This document shows, one piece after another, positions 1 through 7,759 of a DNA stretch of 64,000 nucleotides. Source of the DNA: Streptomyces noursei ATCC 11455 (GTDB lineage Bacteria > Actinomycetota > Actinomycetes > Streptomycetales > Streptomycetaceae). Where the stretch lies: positions 5,332,001 to 5,396,000 of the forward strand of contig NZ_CP011533.1 of the NCBI RefSeq assembly GCF_001704275.1. The letters run 5' to 3'. The translations under genes and the position numbers were made by a program. Below the pieces are notes generated by a model that worked only from the letters and a program-made list of their open reading frames with translations, was not told the DNA's origin and ran no database searches. Each line of letters opens with the position of its first letter. The first letter of the stretch is position 1.

Positions 1-1928
1 ATCTCGACGCCCCGTTCGATCATCTGGCAGACGAGTACGCCGTCCAGCGGCAGATCCTCGTAGCGCGCGATCTCGGTCAGCTCCCGATAGGCGTCGCGGA
101 CCTGGCTGGCCGAGGTCAGTCCGACCTTGACGAGGCCGAGTTCGGTCTTGTGGGCCAGCTCGGGGCCGGAGCCCTTCAGCACCACCGGATAGCCGACCAG
201 GCTCGCCGCTCGGACGGCCGCCGCCGCGCTGGTCACCAGCTGTTCCCGCGGTACGCGGATGCCGTAGGCGCGCAGCAGCTGCTTCGCCGCGTGCTCGCTG
301 AGCTGCCGGCCGGGGCGCAGCAGGGCCTGGGCCTTGCGGGCGGAGGGCGAGAGCGTGCGGGGGGCGTCGTCGAAGGGGGAGCGGTAGTGGGCGGTGAAGC
401 GGTGGTGGTCCAGGTAGGCGCGGACGGCGGTGATGCAGTTGGCGAAGGTGCGGAAGGTCGCCACCCGGGAGGAGCCGAGGAGGGTGTGGCGATAGGCGTC
501 CTCGGTGCCGACCGGCGAGCCCCAGACGACGCACACCAGTTTGTCCGACTGCTCCGCCGCGTCCACGAGGTCCTGTGCCAGTTTGTCGCTCATGGGCGGG
601 AAGGGGCCGGTGATCGGGCAGATCAGGACGCCGACGGACGGGTCGGCGAGGAGCGCGTCGATGATCTTGCGGCCGCGCCAGTCGCCGACCGGGTGCCCGC
701 CGTTGTCGATCGGGTTGGCGACGTTGAGGTAGCCCGGTATCCACTGGTGGAGCTCGGTCTGTTTGGCGTCGGACAGGGTGGGCAGGGTCAGGCCCGCGGC
801 GGTCGCCAGGTCGGCGAAGTGCGCGCCGGTGCCGCCGGAGATCGAATAGACCGCGACACCCTCGGCGGTGGGTTTCCTGGCCCGTGCCAGCAGTGCCGCG
901 GTGTCCTGGAGCTCGTCGAGGCCGTCCACCCGGATCACGCCGTACTGCCGCATCGCGGCGTCCACCACCTCGTCCGCGCCGGTGAGCTTGCCGGTGTGCG
1001 AGGCGGCGGTCCGGGCGCCGGTCTCGGTGCGGCCGACCTTGACGATGACCACCGGCACCTTGTTGCGGGCGGCGCGGTCGGCGGCGAGCAGGAAGCTGCG
1101 GCCGTCCTTGAGCCCTTCCACATAGGCGGCGATCGCGCCGACCTCGGGACGGGAGGCGAAGTAGGAGAGGAAGTCGGCGGTCTCCAGGTCGGCCTCGTTG
1201 CCGGTCGGGGCCCAGTGCGACAGGCGGATGCCCAGCTCCTGGAGGGTGAAGACCGGCCGGCCCTGGTGGCCCGACTGGGTGATCAGGGCGATGGCCGGGC
1301 CGTCGAGGTCGTCGCGGAAGTTCTCGAAGGCGTTGAGGTTGGTGTTGGGCCCGAGCAGCCGCAGGCCGGAGCGGGCGACGGCGTCGGCCAGCCGGGCCTG
1401 GGCGGCGGCGCCGTCCTCGCCGGTCTCGGCGAAGCCGGAGGCGAAGGCCACCGCGAACTTCACCTTGGCCTCGGCCAGTTGCCCGATGACCGGCAGCGGG
1501 TCGCCGACCAGCAGCACCGCGAGGTCGACGGTCTCCGGCAGCTCGCCGACACCGGCGTGACACGGCAGGCCGAAGACCCGCTCGCGTCCGGGGTTGACCG
1601 GGTGGAGCCGGGCGCCGACCCGTTCCGCCCAGGCGATCAGCTGCCGGGTGATGCCGGTGTTGGGCCGGCCCTCGCTGTCCGAGGCGCCGATCACCGCCAC
1701 CGACTCGGGCCGGAAGAAACGATCCAGGTCCGGTACGGGCGCGTGCAGCGGGCGACCGCTGACGTCCTGGTCGGCGACGACCGGGCCGGCCGCGGTGCCC
1801 GGGCCGCCGGCACCGTCGGCGCCGGGGTCGCTGATGCCGTGGACGGTGTGGGGTGGGTGCTCCCCGCAGGCCACGACGCGGGCCGGCCGGGAGTGCGTGG
1901 TGAGGGTGCCGTGAGTCGATCCAAGCAT
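1..1928 (-). CDS. NDP-forming acyl-CoA synthetase (acetate-CoA ligase, ADP-forming type), 3' end outside window
   Basis: Makes (or uses) acyl-CoA with ADP/GDP-forming chemistry. Reading the minus strand from ATG at 1928 gives an open frame to the window edge (about 642 codons). Order: an N-terminal CoA-binding Rossmann domain with VAVIGASDSEGRPNTG near residue 75; succinyl-CoA-ligase-like flavodoxin domains with SHTGKLTG near residue 310, whose His is the phosphohistidine position of this family; then the start of an ATP-grasp domain (VVLKGSGPELAHKTELGLVKVG). The C-terminus lies before base 1. The start is uncertain because the first ~65 residues are low-complexity. Two palindromic operators sit 64-103 bp upstream, so it probably belongs to the regulon described in the findings. 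The long plus-strand ORF over this region is an antisense artefact. Substrate unknown. Confidence 0.85.
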   Translation of the reverse strand, partial: MLGSTHGTLTTHSRPARVVACGEHPPHTVHGISDPGADGAGGPGTAAGPVVADQDVSGRPLHAPVPDLDRFFRPESVAVIGASDSEGRPNTGITRQLIAWAERVGARLHPVNPGRERVFGLPCHAGVGELPETVDLAVLLVGDPLPVIGQLAEAKVKFAVAFASGFAETGEDGAAAQARLADAVARSGLRLLGPNTNLNAFENFRDDLDGPAIALITQSGHQGRPVFTLQELGIRLSHWAPTGNEADLETADFLSYFASRPEVGAIAAYVEGLKDGRSFLLAADRAARNKVPVVIVKVGRTETGARTAASHTGKLTGADEVVDAAMRQYGVIRVDGLDELQDTAALLARARKPTAEGVAVYSISGGTGAHFADLATAAGLTLPTLSDAKQTELHQWIPGYLNVANPIDNGGHPVGDWRGRKIIDALLADPSVGVLICPITGPFPPMSDKLAQDLVDAAEQSDKLVCVVWGSPVGTEDAYRHTLLGSSRVATFRTFANCITAVRAYLDHHRFTAHYRSPFDDAPRTLSPSARKAQALLRPGRQLSEHAAKQLLRAYGIRVPREQLVTSAAAAVRAASLVGYPVVLKGSGPELAHKTELGLVKVGLTSASQVRDAYRELTEIARYEDLPLDGVLVCQMIERGVE

Positions 1929-1992
1929 CGCAGACGCCCGCTCCTGTGTGACGGCTCTCGTGGACTGCGCGCCCTACCGCGCTCAGCAGTAG

Positions 1993-2007
1993 CTGACGCA
2001 TAGTCAG
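1993..2007. promoter_or_regulatory. Palindromic operator site 1
   Basis: CTGACGCATAGTCAG matches CTGAC-N5-GTCAG exactly. It is 64 bp upstream of the acyl-CoA synthetase start (minus strand). A second copy lies 24 bp further upstream (centre to centre), so two regulator dimers could bind side by side. Confidence 0.75.
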
Positions 2008-2016
2008 ATTACTGAA

Positions 2017-2031
2017 CTGACGTCATGTCAG
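2017..2031. promoter_or_regulatory. Palindromic operator site 2
   Basis: CTGACGTCATGTCAG, an exact CTGAC-N5-GTCAG palindrome in the divergent region between the acyl-CoA synthetase (minus) and the DUF35 gene (plus). Confidence 0.75.
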
Positions 2032-2059
2032 GAATGGGTGTGCGCGGTAAAGCTTCGCG

Positions 2060-2102
2060 GCGGCGGACGGCGGACGGCGGACGGCGGGTGGCGGGTGGCG
2101 GG
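2060..2102. repeat. Short 7-bp tandem repeat
   Basis: About six copies of a CGGCGGA/TGGCGGG heptamer lie in the 275-bp divergent intergenic region. A similar GGCCGGT heptamer run (four copies) occurs at 3213-3242. Probably slippage-generated; no function evident. Confidence 0.6.
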
Positions 2103-2154
2103 CCGTAGGGGCGGAGCGCCCGCCCTCTTGCGCCCGCATCGCCGATGAGTTGAA

Positions 2155-2169
2155 CTGACGTACCGTCAG
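2155..2169. promoter_or_regulatory. Palindromic operator site 3
   Basis: CTGACGTACCGTCAG, exact consensus, ending 34 bp before the start codon of the DUF35 gene on the plus strand. Confidence 0.8.
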
Positions 2170-2203
2170 GACATGTCGGGGCGTCGATGGGGGTGCTGTA
2201 CGC

Positions 2204-2656
2204 ATGGGGGTGCGGTTCGATCTGCCGGAGGTGGACGCCTTCACCCGGCCGTACTGGGCGGCGGCGGCCGAAGGGCGGCTGCTGCTGCGCCGGTGCCGGG
2301 CCGAGGGGTGCGGCGCGGCGCACCACTATCCGCGCGAGTTCTGCCCGCGCTGCTGGAGCGAGGACGTCGTCTGGGAGCCGGCCGGCGGCCGCGCCACCCT
2401 CTACACCTGGTCCGTCGTGCACCGCAACGACCTCCCGCCCTTCGGCGACCGCGTCCCCTACGTCGCGGCGGTCGTCGAACTCGCCGAAGGGCCCCGGATG
2501 ATGACCGAGGTGACGGACTGCGCGGAGGCGGACCTGCGGATCGGAATGCCGCTCGCGGTGCACTTCCGCACCGCGCCGGCGCAGCGGTCCGGCGGCGGTC
2601 CGGCGGTGGACGGCGAGGGCGCCGGGTTCGCGACAGCGGTGTTCCGGCCGGCCTGA
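2204..2656 (+). CDS. Zn-ribbon OB-fold protein, DUF35 family (ChsH2/acyl-CoA-binding type)
   Basis: A 150-residue protein with the DUF35 architecture: an N-terminal helix (FTRPYWAAAAEGRLLLRRC), a zinc-ribbon (cysteines around residues 31-51, ending FCPRCW), then an OB-fold (TLYTWSVVHRNDLPPF). DUF35 proteins pair with thiolase-like Ltp proteins or MaoC hydratases; in cholesterol side-chain degradation the ChsH2 DUF35 domain activates the Ltp2 aldolase. The nearest such partner is the thiolase-like gene at 4278-5468, two genes away on the other strand. The start is the ATG 34 bp after operator 3. No strong Shine-Dalgarno is visible, so the leader may be very short. Confidence 0.82.
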   Translation: MGVRFDLPEVDAFTRPYWAAAAEGRLLLRRCRAEGCGAAHHYPREFCPRCWSEDVVWEPAGGRATLYTWSVVHRNDLPPFGDRVPYVAAVVELAEGPRMMTEVTDCAEADLRIGMPLAVHFRTAPAQRSGGGPAVDGEGAGFATAVFRPA

Positions 2657-2720
2657 AGGCCCCGGGTGCCGCTGACAAATAGAGTGGCGGCCCGGGTCAT
2701 GCGCACGGGAGGCTTTCCCG

Positions 2721-3209
2721 GTGCTGATCCGAGACGCGAACGCGGCCGACTGGCCCGCTGTCTGGCCCTTCTTCCGGTCCGTCGTGCGGGCCGGCGAGAC
2801 CTACTCCTATCCCCCGGACATCGACGAGCCGGCGGCCCGCGCGCTCTGGATGCTCCCGCCGCCCGGCCGTACGGTCGTCGCCGTCGACGACTCCGGGACG
2901 GTGCTCGGCTCGGCCAAGATGAACCCCAACCAGATGGGCAACGCCGCCCACATCGCCAGTGCCAGCTTCATGGTGGACCCGCGGCACCGCCGGCGCGGCA
3001 CCGGACGGGCCCTGGGCGAGCACGCGCTGGCCTGGGCGCGCGCCGAGGGCTATCGCGGGATGCAGTTCAACGCCGTGGTGGAGAGCAACACCGGCGCGGT
3101 CGCCCTCTGGCGGTCCCTCGGCTTCCAGATCATGACCACCATCCCCGAGGGCTTCCACCACCCCACCCGGGGATACGTGGGGCTGCACATCATGTACCAG
3201 CGGCTGTAG
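2721..3209 (+). CDS. GNAT-family N-acetyltransferase
   Basis: A 162-residue single-domain GNAT protein. The acetyl-CoA pyrophosphate-binding loop is VDPRHRRRGTGRALGEHAL (around residues 84-102), followed by the typical ESNTGAVALWRSLGF signature. It starts at GTG 2721 with a GGGAGG ribosome-binding site 8-10 bp upstream. It stands alone between the DUF35 gene and pdxH-like gene and has no operator. Substrate unknown. Confidence 0.85.
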   Translation: MLIRDANAADWPAVWPFFRSVVRAGETYSYPPDIDEPAARALWMLPPPGRTVVAVDDSGTVLGSAKMNPNQMGNAAHIASASFMVDPRHRRRGTGRALGEHALAWARAEGYRGMQFNAVVESNTGAVALWRSLGFQIMTTIPEGFHHPTRGYVGLHIMYQRL

Positions 3210-3267
3210 ACATGGCCGGTGGCCGGTGGCCGGTGGCCGGTGGTCGTCCGGCCGTGTGCCTTCCGCC

Positions 3268-4044
3268 TCACGGCCAGAGCAGTTCCCGCTCCCAACCACC
3301 CTCCGTGCGACGGTAGTTGAGACGTACATGCTGGCGTCGGTGCGGGTCGCCCTGGAAGAACTCGACCTCCTCGGCGCGCAGCACGTACAGCGTCCAGCTC
3401 GGGACCGGCGCGTCCGGTTCGCGCCGGGCGTGCTCCCAGGCGGCGTCCGCGGCGCGCGCCAGTTCGGCGGTCGAGCCGAGCACCTCGCTCTGGTGGCCCA
3501 CCAGGGCGGCGGCCAGCGCGCCCGTGGAGCGGTGGTGCAGATCGGCCGCGCTCTCCTCCGGGCCCGCGGCGGTCACCGTGCCCCGGACCCGTACCTGACG
3601 GCCGACCGCCGCCCAGTAGAAGGCCAGCGCCGCCCGCGGGCGGGCGGCCAGCTCGCGGCCCTTGCGGCTGCCGCGGTGCGTGCCGAAGTGCCAGCCGCGT
3701 TCGTCCGCGTCGTGCAGCATCACGATGCGCACGGACGGGTCGCCGGCCGCGTCCGCGGTGGCCAGGGACATGGTGTGCGGCTCGGGAACGCCGGCCTCGG
3801 CGGCCTGGCGCAGCCACTGCCGGAAGAGCGGCAGCGGCTCGGCGGGTGCCTGCTCCGGGGCGAAGGACGGCAGTTCGCCCGGCCAGACCCGCAGGCCGCG
3901 CAGCACCTCGCGGAAGGCGCGGGCCTCGGCGTCGGCGCGCCCGGCGGCCCCGGTGCTGCCCGCGGCCTCGGCTTCGGTGTCGGCGGCCCCGGTGCCGGGC
4001 TCCGGGGTGGTTCCGGCGTTGCGGTGATCCGTGTGATCGGGCAT
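3268..4044 (-). CDS. pdxH: Pyridoxamine 5'-phosphate oxidase family protein
   Basis: A 258-residue flavin enzyme expected to oxidise pyridoxamine/pyridoxine 5'-phosphate to PLP using FMN. The core shows the family features SVRIVMLHDADERGWHFGTHRGSRKGRELAARP (FMN-binding split barrel) and a C-terminal dimerisation segment with the HRRQHVRLNYRR-type RxH/R-x-Y pattern. The Ala/Glu-rich N-terminal ~60 residues are not part of the family core. The start at ATG 4044 is one of several possible. The 3' end converges on the GNAT gene. The C-terminal RLNYR differs somewhat from classical PdxH (RLSDR-type), so another PNPOx-like activity is possible. Confidence 0.75.
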   Translation of the reverse strand: MPDHTDHRNAGTTPEPGTGAADTEAEAAGSTGAAGRADAEARAFREVLRGLRVWPGELPSFAPEQAPAEPLPLFRQWLRQAAEAGVPEPHTMSLATADAAGDPSVRIVMLHDADERGWHFGTHRGSRKGRELAARPRAALAFYWAAVGRQVRVRGTVTAAGPEESAADLHHRSTGALAAALVGHQSEVLGSTAELARAADAAWEHARREPDAPVPSWTLYVLRAEEVEFFQGDPHRRQHVRLNYRRTEGGWERELLWP

Positions 4045-4277
4045 GTCAGGCAGCGTACGCGCGGTGTCCGGGGCGCGGACCGGAGGCCGCGGCGGGACGG
4101 CCGGCGGCACCGCGCGCCGGCGGCGCCGGGTACTCCTTGAGCGTGATCGCCATGCCCGTGCCCTGCCCCGAGGCGGGCATGACCTCGTCGTCCCGGCCGG
4201 TGCGGTCGCCGAGGATCTAGGCCGAACTGCCGGCGGTGGTCACCCGTGCCGCGTGCGCAAGCGGATGCGGGCCCGCG
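4045..4277. other. Gap containing a possible gene-end remnant
   Basis: No gene with a start is visible. On the minus strand, 4111-4216 reads as a coding-like stretch (…DDEVMPASGQGTGMAITLKEY…) preceded by an in-frame TAG and without an RBS. It could be the decayed 3' end of a lost gene or chance. I do not recognise the family. Confidence 0.3.
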
Positions 4278-5468
4278 CTACCCCGCCCCCAGCACCACCG
4301 TCCCCGACGAGCAGAACCAGCCGCCGGTGCCGGAGGCGACGGCCAGTTGCGGCAGGGCGCCGCCCGGCTTGCGGACCTGGCGGTCCGGGCCGGCCTCGCC
4401 GCGGAGTTGGCGGACCGCCTCGACCAGCAGGAACAGTCCCCGCATACCGGGGTGGCAGGCGGCCAGCCCGCCGCCATCGGTGTTGACCGGGAGTTCGCCG
4501 TCCCGCAGCAGCCGCCCCTTCTCGACGAAGGCGCCGCCCTCCCCCTTGGCGCAGAAGCCCAGGTCCTCCAGCGTCACCAGGGTCATGTAGGTGAAGGCGT
4601 CGTAGATCTCGGCGAGGTCGATCTCGGCGGGGCGGACGCCGGCGCGCTGGAAGGCGAGCCGGCCGGAGACGGCGGCGGGGGAGACGGTGAAGTCGTCCCA
4701 CTCCGACATCGTGGTGTGCGAGACGGCGGTGCCCGAGCCGAGCACCCAGACCGGGCGTTTGGCGAGGTCGGGCACGCGGTCCTCGGCGACGAGCAGCACC
4801 GCGCAGCCGCCGTCGGAGCGGATGCAGCAGTGCAGTTTGGTGAACGGGTCGGCGATCATCGGCCCGGACAGCACCTCGTCCACGGTGATCGGCTCGCGGT
4901 ACATGGCGTCCGGGTTGCCGGCCGCGTTGGCGCGCGCCTGGACGGCTACCTGGGCCAGCTGTTCCAGGGTGGTCCCGTACTGGTGCTGATGGCGGCGCGC
5001 GGCCATGGCGTACTTGGCGATCAGGCTGTGCCCGTAGGGGACTTCGAACTGGAGCGGGCCGCGGGCGCCGAAGGAGAGGTTGGCGGTGCGGCGCCCGGCC
5101 TTGATGTCGGCGCGGGCGGTGGAGCCGTAGACCAGGAGGACGGCGTTCGCGTGCCCGGCCGCGATCGCGTCGGCGGCGTGCGCGGCCATCACCTCCCAGG
5201 TGGCCCCGCCGACCGCGGTGGAGTCCACCCAGGTGGGGCGCAGCCCCAGGTATTCCGCGACCTCGACGGGGGCGAGGGTGCCGAGGCCGGCCGAGGCGAA
5301 GCCGTCGATCACCGACCGGTCGAGCCCGGAGTCGACGAGGGCCCGGCGGGCGGCCTGGGCGTGCAGGGCGTACGGGGTGGCCTCGTCCACCCGCCCGCAG
5401 TCGGAGAGTGCGACTCCGGCGACGGCGACCTTGCGTTGTCCGGCGGGGGTCCCTGACGTCAGCGACAT
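4278..5468 (-). CDS. Thiolase-like lipid-transfer protein (Ltp/SCP-x thiolase family)
   Basis: A 396-residue thiolase-fold protein of the acetyl-CoA acetyltransferase/lipid-transfer group. It has the family's pattern: VAVAGVALSDCGR near the N-terminus, a substrate loop STAVGGATWEVMAAHAADAI, EIYDAFTYMTLVTLEDLGFCAKGEGG, and a NTDGGGLAACHPGM C-terminal motif. The usual nucleophilic Cys position in the N-terminal loop appears to be Gly/Ala (AVGGATW), so it may be an Ltp2-like retro-aldolase rather than a true thiolase. Start: ATG 5468, with operator 4 only 4 bp upstream. The gene is divergent from the acyl-CoA dehydrogenase. Confidence 0.82.
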   Translation of the reverse strand: MSLTSGTPAGQRKVAVAGVALSDCGRVDEATPYALHAQAARRALVDSGLDRSVIDGFASAGLGTLAPVEVAEYLGLRPTWVDSTAVGGATWEVMAAHAADAIAAGHANAVLLVYGSTARADIKAGRRTANLSFGARGPLQFEVPYGHSLIAKYAMAARRHQHQYGTTLEQLAQVAVQARANAAGNPDAMYREPITVDEVLSGPMIADPFTKLHCCIRSDGGCAVLLVAEDRVPDLAKRPVWVLGSGTAVSHTTMSEWDDFTVSPAAVSGRLAFQRAGVRPAEIDLAEIYDAFTYMTLVTLEDLGFCAKGEGGAFVEKGRLLRDGELPVNTDGGGLAACHPGMRGLFLLVEAVRQLRGEAGPDRQVRKPGGALPQLAVASGTGGWFCSSGTVVLGAG

Positions 5469-5472
5469 GAAT

Positions 5473-5487
5473 CTGACGGTACATCAG
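5473..5487. promoter_or_regulatory. Palindromic operator site 4
   Basis: CTGACGGTACATCAG, one mismatch from CTGAC-N5-GTCAG. It directly abuts the ATG of the thiolase-like gene (minus), where a bound repressor would cover the initiation region. Confidence 0.7.
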
Positions 5488-5555
5488 ATCCGTTGGGGTG
5501 GGCAGGGGGAGTCTCCGGCGCTTCGCCCTAGGAAAGTTCGCCCCTCCTCCCTACT

Positions 5556-5570
5556 ATGACGGGCCGTCAG
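5556..5570. promoter_or_regulatory. Palindromic operator site 5
   Basis: ATGACGGGCCGTCAG; the inner 13 bases TGACGGGCCGTCA are a perfect palindrome around one central base. It lies 56 bp before the acyl-CoA dehydrogenase start. Confidence 0.75.
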
Positions 5571-5626
5571 ATTCGGACCCCGTCCGGGCGGACGGGTGTC
5601 GCCGCACGGCCGGGAGGAGCCCGCCG

Positions 5627-6964
5627 ATGGATGCCGCGTTCACCGAGGAGCAGGACGAGATCCGCCGCACCCTGCGCACACTGCTGGACAAGCGCTGCGG
5701 CCCGGACGAGGTCAGGGCGGCGGTCCGCACCCCGGCGGGCTACGACGAGGCGCTGTGGCGGCGGCTCGCCGAACAGCTCGGACTGCCCGGCCTGGCCCTG
5801 CCCGCGGCGTACGGCGGGGCCGGCTGCGGCCCCACCGAACTCGCCCTGGCCTGCGAGGAGACCGGCCGCACCGTCCTCCCGGCGCCGCTGATCGGCACCG
5901 CGGTGCTCGCCGCCCCGCTGATCCTGGCGCTGGGCGGGGAGCGCCGGCGCGCCGAGCTGCTGCCCGCCCTCGCGGCCGGGGAGTCGACCGCCGCGCTCGT
6001 CGTGCCGGGCGGGCGACTGGGCACCGCGCTGGCGCTGACCGGGCCCAACGAAGGCGACTGGGCCGGCGGCGGCCGGGCCGGCGGGATCCAGGCACGGTGG
6101 TCACAGGAGCACGGGGCGCTGCCGCCGAAGGGCGGGGGCGAGCCACGGGCCGGCGGCGGCTGGCGCCTCTACGGGGAGGCCGAGCAGGTCCTGGGCGGGC
6201 ACACCGCGGACGTGCTGGTGGTCGCCGCGCACGCCGGCGGCTTCGCGCGCAGCCGCACCCTGCTCTTCACCGTGCGGGCCAAGGGGCCGGACGGCGCCGA
6301 GACGCCCGGACTGCTGCGCACCCGGCAGACCGCGATGGACGAGACCCGGCCGCAGGCCCGCATCGAACTCCGGGACGTGGCGGCCGAGTTGCTGGGCGAG
6401 GACCCCTCGGGGGGTGACGGTGCGACGGACGCGGTGGCCGCGGCGCTGGCCGCCACCGGGGCGACGGCCGCCGCGTGCCTGGCGGCCGAGGCGGTCGGCG
6501 CGGCCGACGCGGCGCTGTCCCGTACGGTCGGCCACGTCAAGGAGCGCACCCAGTTCGGCCGGCCGATCGGCTCTTTCCAGGCAGTGCAGCACCGGCTCGC
6601 CGACCTGTACGTGGCGGTGCAGGCGGCGCGTTCGGCGGCGTACTACGCGGCCTGGGCGGCGGGCGGCGGGCGCGCCGTCACCGAGCCCGGGGTGGGCGCG
6701 CTGGCGCTGGCGCAGGCGCTGGAGGCGCTGCGCGCGGTGGCCGCCGAGGCGGTGCAGCTGCACGGCGGCATCGGCTTCACTTGGGAGCACGCGGCGCACC
6801 TCTACTTCAAGCGGGCGGCCTGTGACGAGTTGCTGCTGGGGCCGGTGCACCGGCTGCGGGCCCGGGCGGCCGAGCAGGCCGGGCTGTTCGCGTCCGGGGA
6901 CGGGGACGGGGCGGATGCGGGCGCCCTCGTCGGCCCGGCGGTGCGCGCGGCGGTCGGCGCCTGA
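5627..6964 (+). CDS. Acyl-CoA dehydrogenase
   Basis: A 445-residue FAD enzyme that introduces a double bond into an acyl-CoA. It shows the ACAD N-terminal helical domain (FTEEQDEIRRTLRTLL), the C-terminal RTQFGRPIGSFQAVQHRLADL motif (around residue 306) and LHGGIGFTWEH (around 377). The start ATG 5627 follows GGGAGGAG at the right spacing. The middle β-domain carries a 29-codon in-frame insertion flanked by 13-bp direct repeats (see 6061-6160), giving a Gly-rich loop. Its stop codon overlaps the ATG of the next gene (TGATG), implying translational coupling to an F420-type protein. Operator 5 lies upstream. Confidence 0.88.
   Translation: MDAAFTEEQDEIRRTLRTLLDKRCGPDEVRAAVRTPAGYDEALWRRLAEQLGLPGLALPAAYGGAGCGPTELALACEETGRTVLPAPLIGTAVLAAPLILALGGERRRAELLPALAAGESTAALVVPGGRLGTALALTGPNEGDWAGGGRAGGIQARWSQEHGALPPKGGGEPRAGGGWRLYGEAEQVLGGHTADVLVVAAHAGGFARSRTLLFTVRAKGPDGAETPGLLRTRQTAMDETRPQARIELRDVAAELLGEDPSGGDGATDAVAAALAATGATAAACLAAEAVGAADAALSRTVGHVKERTQFGRPIGSFQAVQHRLADLYVAVQAARSAAYYAAWAAGGGRAVTEPGVGALALAQALEALRAVAAEAVQLHGGIGFTWEHAAHLYFKRAACDELLLGPVHRLRARAAEQAGLFASGDGDGADAGALVGPAVRAAVGA
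6061..6160 (+). repeat. 13-bp direct repeats flanking an 87-bp in-frame insertion
   Basis: GGCCGGCGGCGGC occurs at 6061-6073 and again at 6148-6160. The DNA between encodes residues with no counterpart expected in acyl-CoA dehydrogenases; removing one repeat unit plus the interior restores GDW…AGGGWRLYGEAEQVL, a normal β-domain reading. The distance, 87 bp, is exactly 29 codons. Confidence 0.6.
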
Positions 6965-7452
6965 TGGCCGGTCGCGCACGGCTGGTGCAGAAGATCTCCT
7001 CGACCCGGGCGTTCGCACGGGTCGCGCCGCACGTCGTCCCCGCGCTGGACCGCGCCGTGCACCGGCTGTCCGGCGGAAGGACACTGCTCAGCACCCGGCT
7101 GCTGCCCGGTGTCGTGCTGACCGCGACCGGTGCCCGCACCGGGCGGCCGCGGCGCACCCCGCTGGCCTGCATGCCGCAGGACGACGGCGGCTGGCTGCTG
7201 ATCGGCAGCAACTTCGGCCGGCCCGGGCATCCGGCCTGGACCGGGAACCTGATGAAGAACCCGGAGGCGGAGGTGAGTTGGCGGGGCCGGGACATTCCGG
7301 TGCGGGCCCGGTTGCTGACGGGGGAGGAGCGCGAACGGGCCTGGCGCGCGGCGGTCGCGTTCTGGCCGCCGTACGCGGCCTATCAGGCCCGGGTGGAACG
7401 GGAGATCCGGCTGTTCCGGCTGGACCGGAGGGATCGGTCGGACCGGCGCTGA
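6964..7452 (+). CDS. Deazaflavin (F420)-dependent nitroreductase family protein
   Basis: A 162-residue protein of the Ddn/DUF385 split-barrel family. The characteristic stretch is LTATGARTGRPRRTPLACMP followed by WLLIGSNFGRPGHPAWTGNLMKNPEAEV, which in Ddn-like proteins binds the F420 deazaflavin. The ATG overlaps the acyl-CoA dehydrogenase stop codon (TGATG), so the two are co-translated. Homologues reduce quinones or enoyl/nitro compounds with F420H2; here it may act on the dehydrogenase product or recycle electrons, which is inference. fbiC, needed for F420, lies 31 kb away. Confidence 0.85.
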   Translation: MAGRARLVQKISSTRAFARVAPHVVPALDRAVHRLSGGRTLLSTRLLPGVVLTATGARTGRPRRTPLACMPQDDGGWLLIGSNFGRPGHPAWTGNLMKNPEAEVSWRGRDIPVRARLLTGEERERAWRAAVAFWPPYAAYQARVEREIRLFRLDRRDRSDRR

Positions 7453-7759
7453 CGGTGCGGTGGCCGGCGGTTGCGCACGCGCAGCGGGTGCCGTCACGGC
7501 CCCTGGGGGCGGTCGGCACCCGCTGTGTGTGCGGTACAGCTATGGCAGGACGGACACCGGACGGAGGGCGAACTGTCCCGGAGACAGCGGGACATGGGGG
7601 AAGCTCCGGCTTCCCCGGCGGCAGAGTGGAGGCCGAGGCGCGACGCTGCGGCTCAGCGCTCCCGGCTCGGCGGCACCGGCGATGCGGCCGTAGGCGTACG
7701 GCGTTCCCGGTGGCGCGGCGGCCCGACGCGGACTCGTGGGCCGGACGCGGGGAGGCCCG
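7453..7759. other. Non-coding gap between convergent genes
   Basis: 307 bp between the nitroreductase-like gene (+) and the TetR gene (-). No ORF with an RBS, no operator copy and no clear terminator hairpin seen. Confidence 0.5.

Noticed and set aside
150..2003. 617-residue plus-strand ORF rich in Ala, Gly, Val, Asp
   Set aside because: Antisense of the NDP-forming acyl-CoA synthetase; the minus-strand frame has catalytic motifs and the plus frame has none.
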